DNA of 35,000 nt from Chrysomallon squamiferum (lineage: Eukaryota > Mollusca > Gastropoda > Neomphalida > Peltospiridae), in the NCBI GenBank assembly GCA_012295275.1, contig CM022665.1, positions 18,070,650 through 18,105,649 on the forward strand, written 5' to 3'. The position numbers and the translations under genes were made by a program. This document shows positions 1 through 10,463 of this stretch, in pieces. The notes under the pieces were generated by a model. The model did no database searches. It saw only the letters and a program-made list of their open reading frames with translations, and had not been told where the DNA came from. Numbering within the stretch: position 1 is the stretch's first letter; each line of letters begins with the position of its first letter.

Positions 1-94
1 AAAGGAATCTTTATAATCATATCAAGACAACTATAGTTAAACAATTAAACCAAATATATTATTTATTCAAATATATATATATATATATATTTTA

Positions 95-308
95 AATTTA
101 GTCTAAGAAAGTGTTACAAAAGACAAAGTGCATTTTTAAAAAGGCAGACGACAAAATGAAATATTTAAAAAAAAAACCCAAAAATCAACAAATTCATTTC
201 TTATATATATAAAGAAATTATTTTTTTTTTATTTATTATTATTTCATTTTGTCATCTGCTTTTTTAAAAATGCACTTTGTCTTTTGTAACAGTTTCATTG
301 ACTAAATT
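95..308. repeat. Foldback (hairpin) element with 68-bp inverted arms
   Basis: The segment at 95-162 is nearly the exact reverse complement of 241-308 (about 60 of 68 positions by eye), around a 78-bp AT-rich loop. Both arms share the core aaaagacaaagtgcattttt or its complement. This is the architecture of a foldback MITE or a locally inverted duplication. No flanking target duplication can be told apart in the AT-rich surroundings. It lies in the presumed intron upstream of the exon at 1146. Confidence 0.75.
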
Positions 309-1145
309 TAATTGTAAAAATCACAGAAAAATTATTAAAAATAAAATAATGCCTGGACCCATTTGATGTGTCTAACAAGCTAACCATATCAATAACAACA
401 TTTTATTCTAAATAAAATAACTGTATTACAGTACAGTAATTATACCTTCTACTAAACTGATATGACTTGAAAAGGATAATATAAACAAATGCATTTATTC
501 ATATTTTTATTTAAATAATATCATGACTTTTAAATGCTTAAATATCTTCATGATTTTTAATGTCTATTTGTAAAATATTTTATTTAATTCAGTAATTTGC
601 TCATTTTTATAATTCATATAAAGAACCATAATACATTGCTGTGCAACATAAATGGTTAAAATATAAAAATAGTGTTCAAATTTAATTTTTGTTTGTTTAT
701 ATTTGAGGAATGGCTTAAATAATTTTAAACAGATCCATAATCCATGTTATAATGGGTTAAAAAAAGACTATTTACCAAAATATAATTTTCCTTTAAATTT
801 TTTTGGCTATAAATATTAATTTCATTTTTAAAACTGAGAAAAGAATAGAAAAGAAGTAAAGAAAAAGATTTAAATATTCAATTGTTATATTAGAAATATG
901 TTAGATGTCTATATTTCATATTGATATAATTATGAATTAAAATATTAGATTTTCATTTCAAAAGCTTTCATTTTGCATTTCATATAGATATAATTATGAA
1001 TTAAAATCATAATTTTACATTACAAATGTTTAAATTTTACATTTCAAATTCCTCAAATATTAATATATCCAAACATTTATTAATTGTAAAAAATACTATT
1101 TTCATTTATTTATTTATTTATTTTATATATTTTTTTTTTTTCCAG
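309..1145. other. AT-rich non-coding stretch, probably intron
   Basis: No coding potential is visible on either strand. The end (about 1100-1145) is a T-rich tract running into an AG acceptor, which supports reading this stretch as the 3' part of an intron of the + strand membrane-protein gene. The sequence around 905-950 (tttcatattgatataattatgaattaaaat) recurs at about 980-1010, a short local duplication. Confidence 0.5.
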
Positions 1146-1411
1146 GTCCAAAAACAGCTGGTATTCAAATTCTGCACATTGCTATTGGGACATCTATATC
1201 ATCTTTTTTCTGTATCATTCTTTTAATTTGTGGTTTTTATCATCGACGGAAATTCCGATCCGAAAGAACTCTTCAGGATCATGACCATGTGGAGGTACGA
1301 TATGTATCTGCCCCCACGGGATGCAATACGACAGATAGGTTACTCATGGAGGATGGTCACAATGCTGTCACGGAAAGTCCTAGAACTTGTCAGAAAGTGT
1401 CCATGGTTTGA
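1146..1411 (+). CDS. Terminal coding exon of a single-pass membrane protein (3' end of gene)
   Basis: A T-rich tract ending in tccag (1141-1145) is a good 3' splice site. Read from CCA at 1148, with two leading bases completing a split codon, the exon encodes 87 residues to TGA at 1409-1411. It opens PKTAGIQILHIAIGTS, continues into a hydrophobic helix ending FFCIILLICGF, then YHRRKFRSER. That is a transmembrane segment (about residues 8-31) followed by a basic stop-transfer, so the remaining ~55 residues should be cytoplasmic. The tail includes VEVRYVSAPTGCNTTDRLLM and ends KVSMV, matching a class I PDZ ligand (S/T-x-hydrophobic). An overlapping ORF in another frame (1230-1517) is a shadow. 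The extracellular part lies outside the window. I do not recognise the family; receptors or adhesion molecules fit equally well. Exon structure is well supported; identity is open. Confidence 0.72.
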
Positions 1412-1924
1412 TGAAAAAATGTTTAGGTTGTTGGATAAAAGTTTTAATAAATTAAGGCAGCATTATGCAAGAAATGCGATGAGAAATAAGATTTTAATTG
1501 AGAAAAAAAAAAGTTAAAATGCTGAAAGATTTTGACTGTGATTTTGCATAGTAAACATCACTTTTGAATACAGGATTTAACAACAGCAGAGGAAGACAAA
1601 GAAATAACTTGAAAATCCAAAATATCTGGAAAAAGAATATGAAATGAAAAAAAAAATTTCTTTTATCAGAAGATCATTGGTTATGTATTGCTATGGTACC
1701 ATTCAAAGTCTTGGCAACTAGATTTCTCTGCTTCAAGGATGGAATCGACTAGCTCAAGCTTCCCAGGTCTCTGTCCTAAAAGGTGAAAGTAAGAAATTAA
1801 GTAATATATTCAGGGATCAGGTAAGATGATAAGAAAAACATACAGGCCATCAACACAGCTCTGTCAGGTGAAAACATCTTCTCACTGTGAAAGATACAAG
1901 TTCCACAACTTCAGTATTCCTTGA
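1412..1924 (+). other. Probable 3' UTR of the membrane-protein gene
   Basis: This stretch is less repetitive and less AT-rich than its surroundings and follows the stop codon directly. AATAAA at 1446-1451 is very near the stop, and another sits at 2569-2574 beyond the minisatellite, so the transcript could end at either. No coding potential is seen. Confidence 0.35.
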
Positions 1925-2492
1925 AAATCAACATCCAGCTCAGATCACTCAGTCTGTTGAAAAATATTGATAGAAAGACTCAGTCTGTTGTTACCACTGA
2001 ATCAGAGTCAGTCTGGGTTAAGATGAAGGATCATGGAGAGTTTGTTTTTAATAAGGAAACAAAATAAGATCCAAATCTGCTTTGACTATGATGTGACAGT
2101 AAAACTCAGTCTGTAAGGGTTTTGGAGAGACAGTAAGATTCAGTCTGTTGTGACTAATGGTATGTTGTAAGACTCAGTCTGGTTTGGCTTATCAGAAACT
2201 GTAAGACTCAGTCTATTTTGGCTTGTGACAGACTGTAAGACTCCGTTTTTTTCTGGCTTATGACAAATGGTAAGGCACAGTCTGTTTGGGCCACTGATAG
2301 ACTGTAAGACTCAGTTTGTTTGGATATTATAGACTGCAAGACTCAGTTTGTTTTGGCTTCTGACAGTGTGGGGGAAAGACTCAGTCTGTTTTGGCTTATG
2401 ACAGACAGTACGGCACAGTCTGTTTGGGCCATGATAGACTGTAAAACTCAGTCTGTTTGGGCCATGATAGACTGTAAAACTCAGTCTGTTAG
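1925..2492. repeat. Degenerate minisatellite, ~35-45 bp unit, AGACTCAGTCTG core
   Basis: The core agactcagtctg(tt) recurs about a dozen times, separated by variants of ttggcttatgacagactgta. The last copies (gactgtaaaactcagtctgtttgggccatgat, about 2410-2490) are nearly identical, and homogeneity falls toward the 5' side. Open frames on both strands here are repeat translations, not genes. Confidence 0.85.
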
Positions 2493-2834
2493 CAATATTT
2501 GAAACATACACGAGACATGAGTGTATCATTTCAATACTATACAGCACAAAGAATGAGTAGCCTTTACTAATAAAACCTCACAATTCCAAAAATGTGACTT
2601 TCAGAATCCCCATGATTTTCTATCCCAAGCAAAAATTTTCTGTGTCATGGAAGCAAATTTGTTATTTTATTGCATAGGTCTATAAAGCTGTTACTTGGAT
2701 ACTGACAGATTTGTGATAGATAATGTAACAGAAAATGTTTGATTATTTTAGTTTCACTGTAGGATATGGAAATGAGGAAATGGTTCATTAGATTTTAATA
2801 CTTGTCACCCCTATATATTTAGCTTCATTGTTTT

Positions 2835-3085
2835 CTGGACTACCAGAAATCACACCAAAGGCACACTAACCTGGATTAACAGAAATCACATCAGAAGCAC
2901 ACTAACCTGGAATAAAAAAATCACATCTAATTAGATGACACTGGATTACCAGAAATTACATCAAATGGATAAGTGCTGGATTACCAGAAATCACATCAGA
3001 TTTCATGAACCTGAATTACCAAACATAACCAACAAGACCGGACTATCAGATGGACTCTGGGTTTCTAGAAATCACAACAGATGTA
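2835..3085. repeat. Degenerate minisatellite, ctggattaccagaaatcacatc unit
   Basis: At least six diverged copies of (c)tggattaccagaaatcacatca occur with variable spacers (aagcacactaac, aaatggataagtg and others). No coding role is seen; the small + strand ORF at 2935-3147 is made of the repeat. Confidence 0.7.
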
Positions 3086-3808
3086 AATTACTACTAACCA
3101 TTACAGCTAATTACATCCATATACACAAACATGTCATCATATCCTAGAATGCATTTCTGAGAATATACATACACTTAAAAAAAAAAAAATTGTTTAAATG
3201 GTTGTGTGTGATGAGTCAACTTTTAACCACCATCTTGCAATCTCAGGGTGCCATGAATTTTAATTCCTTCTCTGCTTGAGGCTATAAAACAATGTGAAGA
3301 GCCAAAGACTTTGAAATGTCATCCTGGTCTCGTTCTAGAAACCAGATTTTTTACTATGGTGCTACGCTAAACATCATTCACATATTTATATACTGTATCT
3401 GCAATGTGTCAAAGGTTATGTCATATGTCAAAGACCATAGGTCATACTGTTTGGTCATATGTAAAAAAAAACGAAAATATTTCAGTATTTTATACTTTTA
3501 TCATCTTGGTCAAAATGAAAGGTGATTTTTAGTTTTAATTATTATTATTATTATTATTATTATTTTAAAAAGACCTTTTGCTATTGATAATTTCAAAGGT
3601 CAAACAGTTATTGTTAAATTGTATGAATGCTTAAAAATGGAATCTGATGTAAGACACAGGTATTACAGACTTTTATTTTTTTGTATTGTTTTCGCACATT
3701 TTCTGTCATTAGTGATTGTCATCACCATCGTTTTTCATTCATTCAAAGAATAAAAATGAACTGATGGCTAATAACAAGATAAATTTAATATACACAAGGC
3801 CATCTTAT

Positions 3809-3869
<61 letters not shown>

Positions 3870-4440
3870 ACAATAAGTGAAGTCTGAAAAACAAAGTTAA
3901 TAAACACTGATAAAATATTACATCCAAGATGGATTAATTATCAAATTGCTTTTTACTGTTAAGTTGTAGCAGGCTATACGCTTCATATGTAAATATATCA
4001 TTGATATTTACCATGCTTATATTTGTGGTACTACCTATCTTTAAATTGACATGCCTAGATTATTTTGGCTTCAAAAATAAATATGCTTACTCATCTTTTT
4101 TTGGAAGCATTGTTTATGTACTTGCGGAAAAAGTAAATGGGTGCAATTATATGCAGTTCACATCAGTAACTTGGTTAATTTTAAAGTCCTGATAATTTTA
4201 ACTGTAATCAGCTGGACTATAGCTCTGCCTTTTGCTCTAGTCCTTGTTTATTAACTGGAAGTGAAATTAGTAAGTGCACAAAATGGATGTGTTTTACCCA
4301 GTCCTTTAAAGCCTTTCATTTCACTACAAATATTATGAAACCTTGTCAGTTTATAAGAGTATTAATATTAAATGTATTCTAATATGTATATATTTGTTTC
4401 ATATTTATTTTGAAAAACAACACTGTGATCATATGTGTAT
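3086..4440. other. Gene-free stretch with a (TC)n microsatellite
   Basis: It contains (TTA)n at about 3537-3565 and (TC)26 at 3813-3864. The short ORFs at 3316-3525 and 4001-4192 show no domain, no splice context and biased AT-driven composition. I see no gene. Confidence 0.5.
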
Positions 4441-4441
4441 G

Positions 4442-4508
<67 letters not shown>

Positions 4509-4515
4509 ATGTATG
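4440..4515. repeat. (AT)n(GT)n(AT)n compound microsatellite
   Basis: Alternating TA and TG dinucleotides run through this stretch. The long ORF across it is purely repeat-driven. Confidence 0.9.
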
Positions 4516-4689
4516 TATGGTGAAATCATTGTTTTTCAAAATGAATATTAAACAAATTATAAGATTATTAACCAATTATAAGATATTAAACAATAATAAC
4601 TGTTCATCTCATAAAGTATATTTTGTTAAAATAAATTGTCTATGCACTCACAAACACTGCGGCAGCAGACAGTGTGTTACCCTGGTACA

Positions 4690-5035
4690 ATATTTGTCAA
4701 TCTTGAATTATCTTACCCTAATAAATCTGTGCCAGTCTGAAGTTGTCTTTTCTTGTTACATTTAATCTGGAGTTATCTTCTCCTGTTACAATCTATGTGA
4801 ATAGGTATATGTTGTTTCTTATCACCGTGCATCTGCAGTTGTCTTTATCAATCACAGTTTATTGTCAATCCTTCATCAGACTGGAGTTATCTTTTCTTAG
4901 CACATATTTATCATTCTGGAGTTATCTAATCTTAGATTAACTTCTCTGGATGGAGTTGTTTTATAAGTCAGAATTTTTTTACAATTATCAGACTGGAGTT
5001 ATCTTTTCTTAGTTCAAACTGTCTGGATGGAATTA
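4690..5035. repeat. Degenerate repeat with ctggagttatctttcttag motif
   Basis: The motif tctggagttatct(t/a)(t/a)tctta recurs about seven times (for example near 4768, 4878, 4914 and 4992) with diverged spacers. This looks like an old minisatellite with no coding role. Confidence 0.6.
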
Positions 5036-5590
5036 CTACAAAGTTTGTCACATTCTTAATTTTGTTTTTGCTATTATACACTCTCTCAGGGCTGTTTTAT
5101 TTTTGTTTTGACTGTCAGACAAACAGGCATACTTATGTGTCATTTATTGATGTATTTTAATACATTTACTGGATATAAATGCTATGTAGAATGAATTAAT
5201 ACAGTAAATAAATTATCAAGCTTTATGTAGCAATAGCAATAAAACATTGTGTTTAGTCAAAGTTTCGCAACATATAAATGTTTTATTTATTTTTCTATTT
5301 ATCTCCTATCTATCTATTCATTTATGTGTTTATCTATTTAAATATTTAAGTGTTACATGTAGTTATTTATTTAAACAAACCAAAGCTTTCATAAATTAGT
5401 CATTGTTTACATTATCACCATGGTGAATACAATAGTTAGGTCACACTGACATACTTAGTTTCAAAATTTTTGCTTCCTGTTTTGATGTTCAGTTTAGAGT
5501 GTCTACAACAAAAATAAAATTCTACAAGTTCATGATAAATACTTCTCATAATATCTGTCTTAGTTTTCTCAAGACCTGATTAGTATTCAT
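5036..5590. other. Gene-free AT-rich stretch
   Basis: No open frame with coding character and no clear repeat apart from short tctat runs near 5295-5340. Confidence 0.45.
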
Positions 5591-5985
5591 GTAAAGATGT
5601 ATATCCATAAATATAAATATATTTATACATATATACATCCATACTTACATACATATGTATATGTATATGTTTATATTAAACATACACATACATGTGCACA
5701 TGCATATGCATATACATGCATTTATACGTAAATATATAAAAACATAAATACAGATATACATGCATACATACAGGTACACATACATACATAATTACAATTT
5801 ATATGCATTTATACAGAAACAGACACAGATATGCACACCCAGTAACATACATAATTATGTAACATACATATGTACATACATAAATTCATATATCATACAA
5901 ACACACATACATCTATCTATATATATACACATCCAGACACACATGCTCAGAAACACACAGATATATCACTGCTTACACATCTAAT
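5590..5985. repeat. Diverged (CATA)n tetranucleotide tract
   Basis: Interrupted acatacata, atatacat and cacata words form a long decayed microsatellite. Confidence 0.8.
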
Positions 5986-6060
5986 ATTTTGATGTTAATA
6001 TATTGGTGATATTGAATACATGTGTATGCTACATGAGTAGTATAAACAGTACTGATATAC

Positions 6061-6071
<11 letters not shown>

Positions 6072-6138
<67 letters not shown>
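6072..6138. repeat. (AT)n microsatellite
   Basis: About 33 uninterrupted AT dinucleotides. Confidence 0.97.
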
Positions 6139-6144
<6 letters not shown>

Positions 6145-6515
6145 GACATGTTATGTTCATAGAATATTCACTTTGATGTTTGTGTATTAATATATCTGTT
6201 TTGTTAGGTTTATATTTGTAAATCTTTCTACAATGTATCTGTGCTTTAGAGAGAGATAATTTATGTCTGAAATTATTTATAAAATGAGTGAAAGTTTAAT
6301 GAAAATGGGTGAATGATGAAAAATGTATAAACAAATATACATATAAAATTTATAAATTATACACTATGTTCTGTTTTTTTCTTCACATTTTAGATTTTTT
6401 TATTTTTTTTTTTTTTTTTTTTTTTTTACATATTTGCAACGATCTCCTTAAAGAATTAAGTGCTGAGATAATAACGTTAAATAAAAAATATATATATATA
6501 AAAAATACAACTCAG

Positions 6516-6593
6516 AAGAAGAAGCTGTACAACACAAGAAGTGATCTACAGACAACAGTATCATTCATAGTCACTGCTGGCCTTGATGTGTAG
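6516..6593 (+). CDS. Weak candidate terminal exon (25 codons)
   Basis: An AG acceptor (actcag, 6511-6515) precedes 25 open codons beginning KKKLYNTRSDLQ and ending IVTAGLDV before TAG at 6591-6593. AATAAA follows at 6596-6601. Codon composition is less AT-biased than the flanks, which is why I list it. It could be an alternative last exon of the + strand gene ending at 1411, part of its 3' UTR, or chance. No homology is recognised. Confidence 0.15.
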   Translation, partial: KKKLYNTRSDLQTTVSFIVTAGLDV

Positions 6594-6842
6594 TCAATAA
6601 ACAAATGAAAAGAAGCAGAAGATTTTAAAAAAAATCCTCTTGATCTAGCAATATGCAAATGCTAAAACTATATGTATATAAAAATATACACGTAACTGGA
6701 GAGTTATCACGTTGGAAAGAGTATCTTTATAATTTAACATTTGTATAGTCTATAAATATATTTCTGGAAAAAATAACTGTATATTTATTTATTTAATTGT
6801 TACAACTACTTCTACTACTATTTATTTATTTTATTTTATTTG

Positions 6843-7096
6843 TATATTTATTTATTTATTTATTCTGAGCGTTCACGCCGCTTGAGAGTTATGCCCCTTG
6901 AACACGTTAACACTTTTGTCAGACACAACTGGATTAAGTATGCGCAGATTTTATAAAAGTAGTTTAGATGAGTGGACCACCAGAATGGCATTAAGAACTT
7001 ATAAATATGAAGACGATGTTTACAGTCAAATAGTCTGATGCCTGAAATTTCAGGTTCACAATTCAAAACCCGTAATTGATTGTTTAAAATGAGTCG

Positions 7097-7138
<42 letters not shown>
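6843..7138. mobile_element. Probable non-LTR retroposon (SINE-like), orientation unresolved
   Basis: A roughly 230-bp block of normal complexity (6865-7096) is bounded by (TATT)n at 6843-6864 and an A42 run at 7097-7138. On the + strand the A run would be a poly(A) tail; on the - strand the (AATA)n run would be the tail, preceded by ggggcataactctcaagcgg. The sequence ggttcacaattcaaaaccc (about 7052-7070) vaguely resembles a tRNA B-box. No clear target duplication is seen. Confidence 0.4.
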
Positions 7139-7140
<2 letters not shown>

Positions 7141-7321
7141 AGAATCGTTCGGTTTAACATTCGAATTAACTTTTGAAATACCGTCATGTATTAGATCCTT
7201 GTATTTACCGGATTTACAGTGTAATGTTTGAAACCTGTGGCAGAAACATCGTATTAAATTCCGGTTACTTAACTATAATCTATTTCATAAAAATGAAACC
7301 CGTGAACACAACCCTTTAGAC

Positions 7322-7922
7322 GAGGGGTGCGCAAACTTTCTGATCTTACAGGCCGCAGCACTTTAACTTCACTGGCAGTACTGCCACACAGATTTCTCTG
7401 TGATTACGTAAAATCTGAGAGCGTAACATAAATGAACCTCTGGGACTTAAACTGCTGCATATAAATAATGGGTGCGTTTGCATGTTTCCACAGGAACTGA
7501 CTTCATTCCTCTATGATTCCCATTAAAGTCAAAATAAAATAGTTATTAACATTATTTATTAGTTTTACGAACTGACACTGCAGATTGGCCTGTATATCAT
7601 GCAGACATCAGCGAATGCTTTGCTGGTGCTATGTCAACTTACACTGTCGTCAGCAAGAAGTATGACAGTTGCTGTCACGTGAACGACGTGACTCGATATT
7701 TCTTTTCACAATTAATAGAGAGCCAGGTAACAATGAAATGAACGAAACTGTCGGATCTGAAAATGAATACTGGACGCCTTTTGTGTACGGCATCTGACAA
7801 TCATAGGAAATTCATAGTGTACGTGTGTTTATACTGACACACAGCCTCTCTGTTTATTTCAAATGAGACGTTCAATTTGATGAGGCGATATCCTTCCCAC
7901 GGAAGCAGGTTGCGCACCCCTG
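7322..7922. mobile_element. Non-autonomous hAT-like transposon with TIRs and 8-bp target duplication
   Basis: The left end gaggggtgcgcaaac (7322-7336) and the complement of the right end (caggggtgcgcaacc, 7908-7922) match at 13 of 15 positions. They are flanked by ctttagac (7314-7321) and gtttagac (7923-7930), an 8-bp target duplication with one mismatch. The CAGGGGTGCGCAACC-type terminus and 8-bp duplication are the hAT signature. The ~600-bp interior has no transposase frame, so this is a MITE or internally deleted copy. It has higher GC than its surroundings. Confidence 0.85.
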
Positions 7923-7930
7923 GTTTAGAC

Positions 7931-9124
7931 ACTAAAACACTGATTTTGTGTTTCCTCTGGTTTCTTTCTCGGAAATATTACATTTATCAATAAGAGGTCG
8001 TTTTATTAATTCCAAATTTTAAGGATAACCAAAAGGACAATGCATTTCTCATTCCTATATTTAAATTCATATACAATATACATAGATGTCTAATTAAGTT
8101 AGCATTTGGATTATTTGACATATAAATAAATGACTAAAATCCTCAAAATGTTTGTGTGTGTTCCGGAATATAATTTTATAAAACGATGACTGAATACTTT
8201 GCGGCGATTTTTCTTTGGCGATTATCAAAATAAATGGCATCTACTTAAAATACTTCAAACTAATATTAAGAGCCATTTCGTTTCATGTTTTTGTATGAAT
8301 ATACGATTATGGAGGTTTAACAACGAGATGGTAGTTTTTAATTTATTAGTGCGCTGTATTAATTTCACGCAGATTCAGCTGCTGTTTTCTTTTATCAAAA
8401 CTCCAAATTTGTATTTAACTTAATATTAATGAACAAAATTATTTTGATATAGTTGCATGCGATAACTACAGCAGACTTACGTACATGTATTATTAATATA
8501 CATTCCTGCTTCAACTACTTCAGTTATGTTTAGACCCTGTCTATGTGTCTGTAAGTTCACCACCTAGACAGGTGAATGTACATTCTTGCCGTGTAAATAT
8601 AAGTATAAAGACCCCAGATATGGTACATGCGCCGCTGTAAATATTTCGCATATAATTTGTTATTTATTATGTAGCTGTCAATATTATTAAACATTTAAAA
8701 CTGTAAAATCACATACTTGTGTAAAACTGTATAAATACTGGGTTTTCTTTTTTTCTTTCTTTCTTTTCTTGAATTATAACGCGACTGTAAACAGAAAACA
8801 AACAAACAAACAAAAAATAAATAAATAAATAAATAAATAGATACCGTCCAAGATTCATTTATTTGTTATTATGAAATATTTATATGGATGAATGTGTGCG
8901 CGGACATATGTTCCAGCTGTTATCACGACAACTGATAACATTAAACATGCAAGTAACATAAAGACAAGGTTCAAAATGTCGATTTGTGGCAGCATTCGAG
9001 TTAGCATTTTCAATATTTTAACATCACATTTATCCGCAAGATCTGTACAAAAACATATATTCTATGTTTTCTTTAGTCTGTAAACAAACAAAGAAAAAAC
9101 AAACATTAAAACAAACGTCTAAAG
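7931..9124. other. 3' flank / possible 3' UTR of the Tctex1-domain gene
   Basis: No gene is seen. For the - strand gene ending at 9125, AATAAA in the minus sense lies at 8858-8863 (tttatt on +), about 265 nt past the stop. An (AAAT)n tract lies at 8813-8838. Small + strand ORFs (8199-8423, 8892-9083) have no supporting signals. Confidence 0.4.
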
Positions 9125-9766
9125 TTATTCAAAATACACGCCATAAACAGTAACAACCACAAACAATGAATCGTTTTTGTACAAGACGGAGGCGCATCCG
9201 TCCGTCTTCGAATCCCAAACGCACCTGCTAACTGCTTCCAGACTCTGGTCATTGCACTGTCCCAGCATGACGTTAGATACGAGTTTGTATCTTACGAATC
9301 CCATCTGCTTCACTTTGGTTTTCACCATTTCCGTGATCTTTCGCGTTAGGAACGTGCATTTCTTTGAGTCGTATTGTACATCGTTCAGCTGCGAGTGCAT
9401 TAGTGATGCAATGATCCGCTCTACGTATTTCGCGTTGAAATAACACCTCTCCTTGGGTGCGAGTCGAAACGTATTTTCCAACGTGCTTGTTGTTTTCATT
9501 AACGACCCGTGGTTCATCTTGACCTCTTTCTCAAAAGCCAGAACTTTCTGTACAGACTTCGCGATCCCTCGAAAAGTTGACCTGCGTCGAAATATTCCCG
9601 ATTTGTCCAGGTCTTTGATCCTGCTCATATCGTCACTGGAGTCGTCGGGTGGAACGAGAGAAACACTTCGAAAAGATTTTGTAGATTCGTCGCCATTGTC
9701 GATACGATTTCTTCTGTATTCTTTGATATCTGGCTGCAAATATGAACATACGGCAAATCTTTGCAT
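9125..9766 (-). CDS. DYNLT5: Tctex1 domain-containing protein (DYNLT5/TCTEX1D1-like dynein light chain)
   Basis: This ORF of 213 residues ends at 9125. Residues ~95-213 form a Tctex1 domain: ENTFRLAPKERCYF at the start, a helical part with KITEMVKTKVKQMGFVRYKL, then the signature VMLGQCNDQSLEAVSRCVWD and a closing strand block DSLFVVVTVYGVYFE. The pattern SRC-WD-K-D followed by SLFxxxxVYxVYxE is what I know from the TCTEX1D1 branch. Family members are dynein-associated light chains, many acting in cilia or flagella; this exact function is inferred. The N-terminal ~90 residues are charged, serine-rich and probably disordered. The start is uncertain: ATG at 9764-9766 gives MQRFAVCSYLQ, but TATTTGCAG just upstream of 9733 is a plausible 3' splice site, so the true N-terminus may lie in an upstream exon I cannot identify. 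Two + strand ORFs here are antisense shadows. Confidence 0.88.
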   Translation of the reverse strand: MQRFAVCSYLQPDIKEYRRNRIDNGDESTKSFRSVSLVPPDDSSDDMSRIKDLDKSGIFRRRSTFRGIAKSVQKVLAFEKEVKMNHGSLMKTTSTLENTFRLAPKERCYFNAKYVERIIASLMHSQLNDVQYDSKKCTFLTRKITEMVKTKVKQMGFVRYKLVSNVMLGQCNDQSLEAVSRCVWDSKTDGCASVLYKNDSLFVVVTVYGVYFE

Positions 9767-9986
9767 TGTTATATGGACATATCACGCGTCTGTATTATTT
9801 AAATTATCTTTGATATTATAACTGTTAAAACTGCGGTCAGGTTTATGAATTTATGTCTCCATGCTAAATGTAGATCGACCGACAAACTTACAGACAGACA
9901 AACAGATGAAGAGACAGATAAATGGAAGAATGCATGTGTGTTCGTGTGTGTGTGTGTGTGTGTGTGCATAAATACATACATACATA
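9767..9986. other. Upstream flank of the Tctex1-domain gene with (CAGA)n and (TG)n
   Basis: Mostly AT-rich; cagacagacaaacaga words at 9888-9920 and a TG tract at about 9936-9965. No promoter motif can be asserted. Confidence 0.5.
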
Positions 9987-10463
9987 CACTGCTGACCCTC
10001 AGTTTCAAGGACTAATGGGGGAAAGCACCGGTCCGGAAAATGCTAAATTCTGGGAAATCGCGAATTAAACAATAACCGTATAATGTACATAAACATTAAA
10101 TTTTAGAACACATAACAGCTGGGAAATACAGTAATATAGTAATGTAAGAGCAATATATATATATATATACAACAACAATGTAATCAAACATATACAGTAT
10201 ATTTAAAGAAACATGCATGCAAGGTTGGATGAAATGTGTTAGATTAGGATGATTATGGATGTAACTGTAAAATTTACTTTAACCTTGATGGAAAATGGGT
10301 TGATTGAGGGATGCCATGATCATATGGTGGGGACTCAGAATAACCGTACCTAGAAGTAAGGTCTGAGGTGGGAAATGGCAGCAAGTTATAATTTTGTGTT
10401 TTTCCAAGATGTGATCCCGAAATCCGGTAAAACCGTTGTCCCTGAAATTGCGGGTCAGCAGTG
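9987..10463. mobile_element. MITE with 26-bp terminal inverted repeats and TA-type flanks
   Basis: The left end cactgctgaccctcagtttc and the complement of the right end cactgctgacccgcaatttc continue to 26 bp (9987-10012 versus 10438-10463), with 23 of 26 identical. A TA dinucleotide precedes the left end (9985-9986), and TA follows one base after the right end (10465-10466). This suggests a Tc1/mariner-type non-autonomous element inserted in (CATA)n DNA. The interior has no transposase frame. Confidence 0.8.

Noticed and set aside
1230-1517. 95-codon + strand ORF (MVFIIDGNSDPKELF...)
   Set aside because: It overlaps the real exon in another frame. The frame set by the splice acceptor at 1145 gives a transmembrane helix and a sensible tail, whereas this ORF has no domain and runs past the true stop.
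2311-2547. ORFs on both strands with repeated peptides (NRLSFTVYHGP)
   Set aside because: They are translations of the AGACTCAGTCTG minisatellite; no start, splice or composition support.
9177-9821. + strand ORFs of 88 and 122 codons
   Set aside because: Antisense shadows of the Tctex1-domain gene, whose - strand frame has a recognisable domain.
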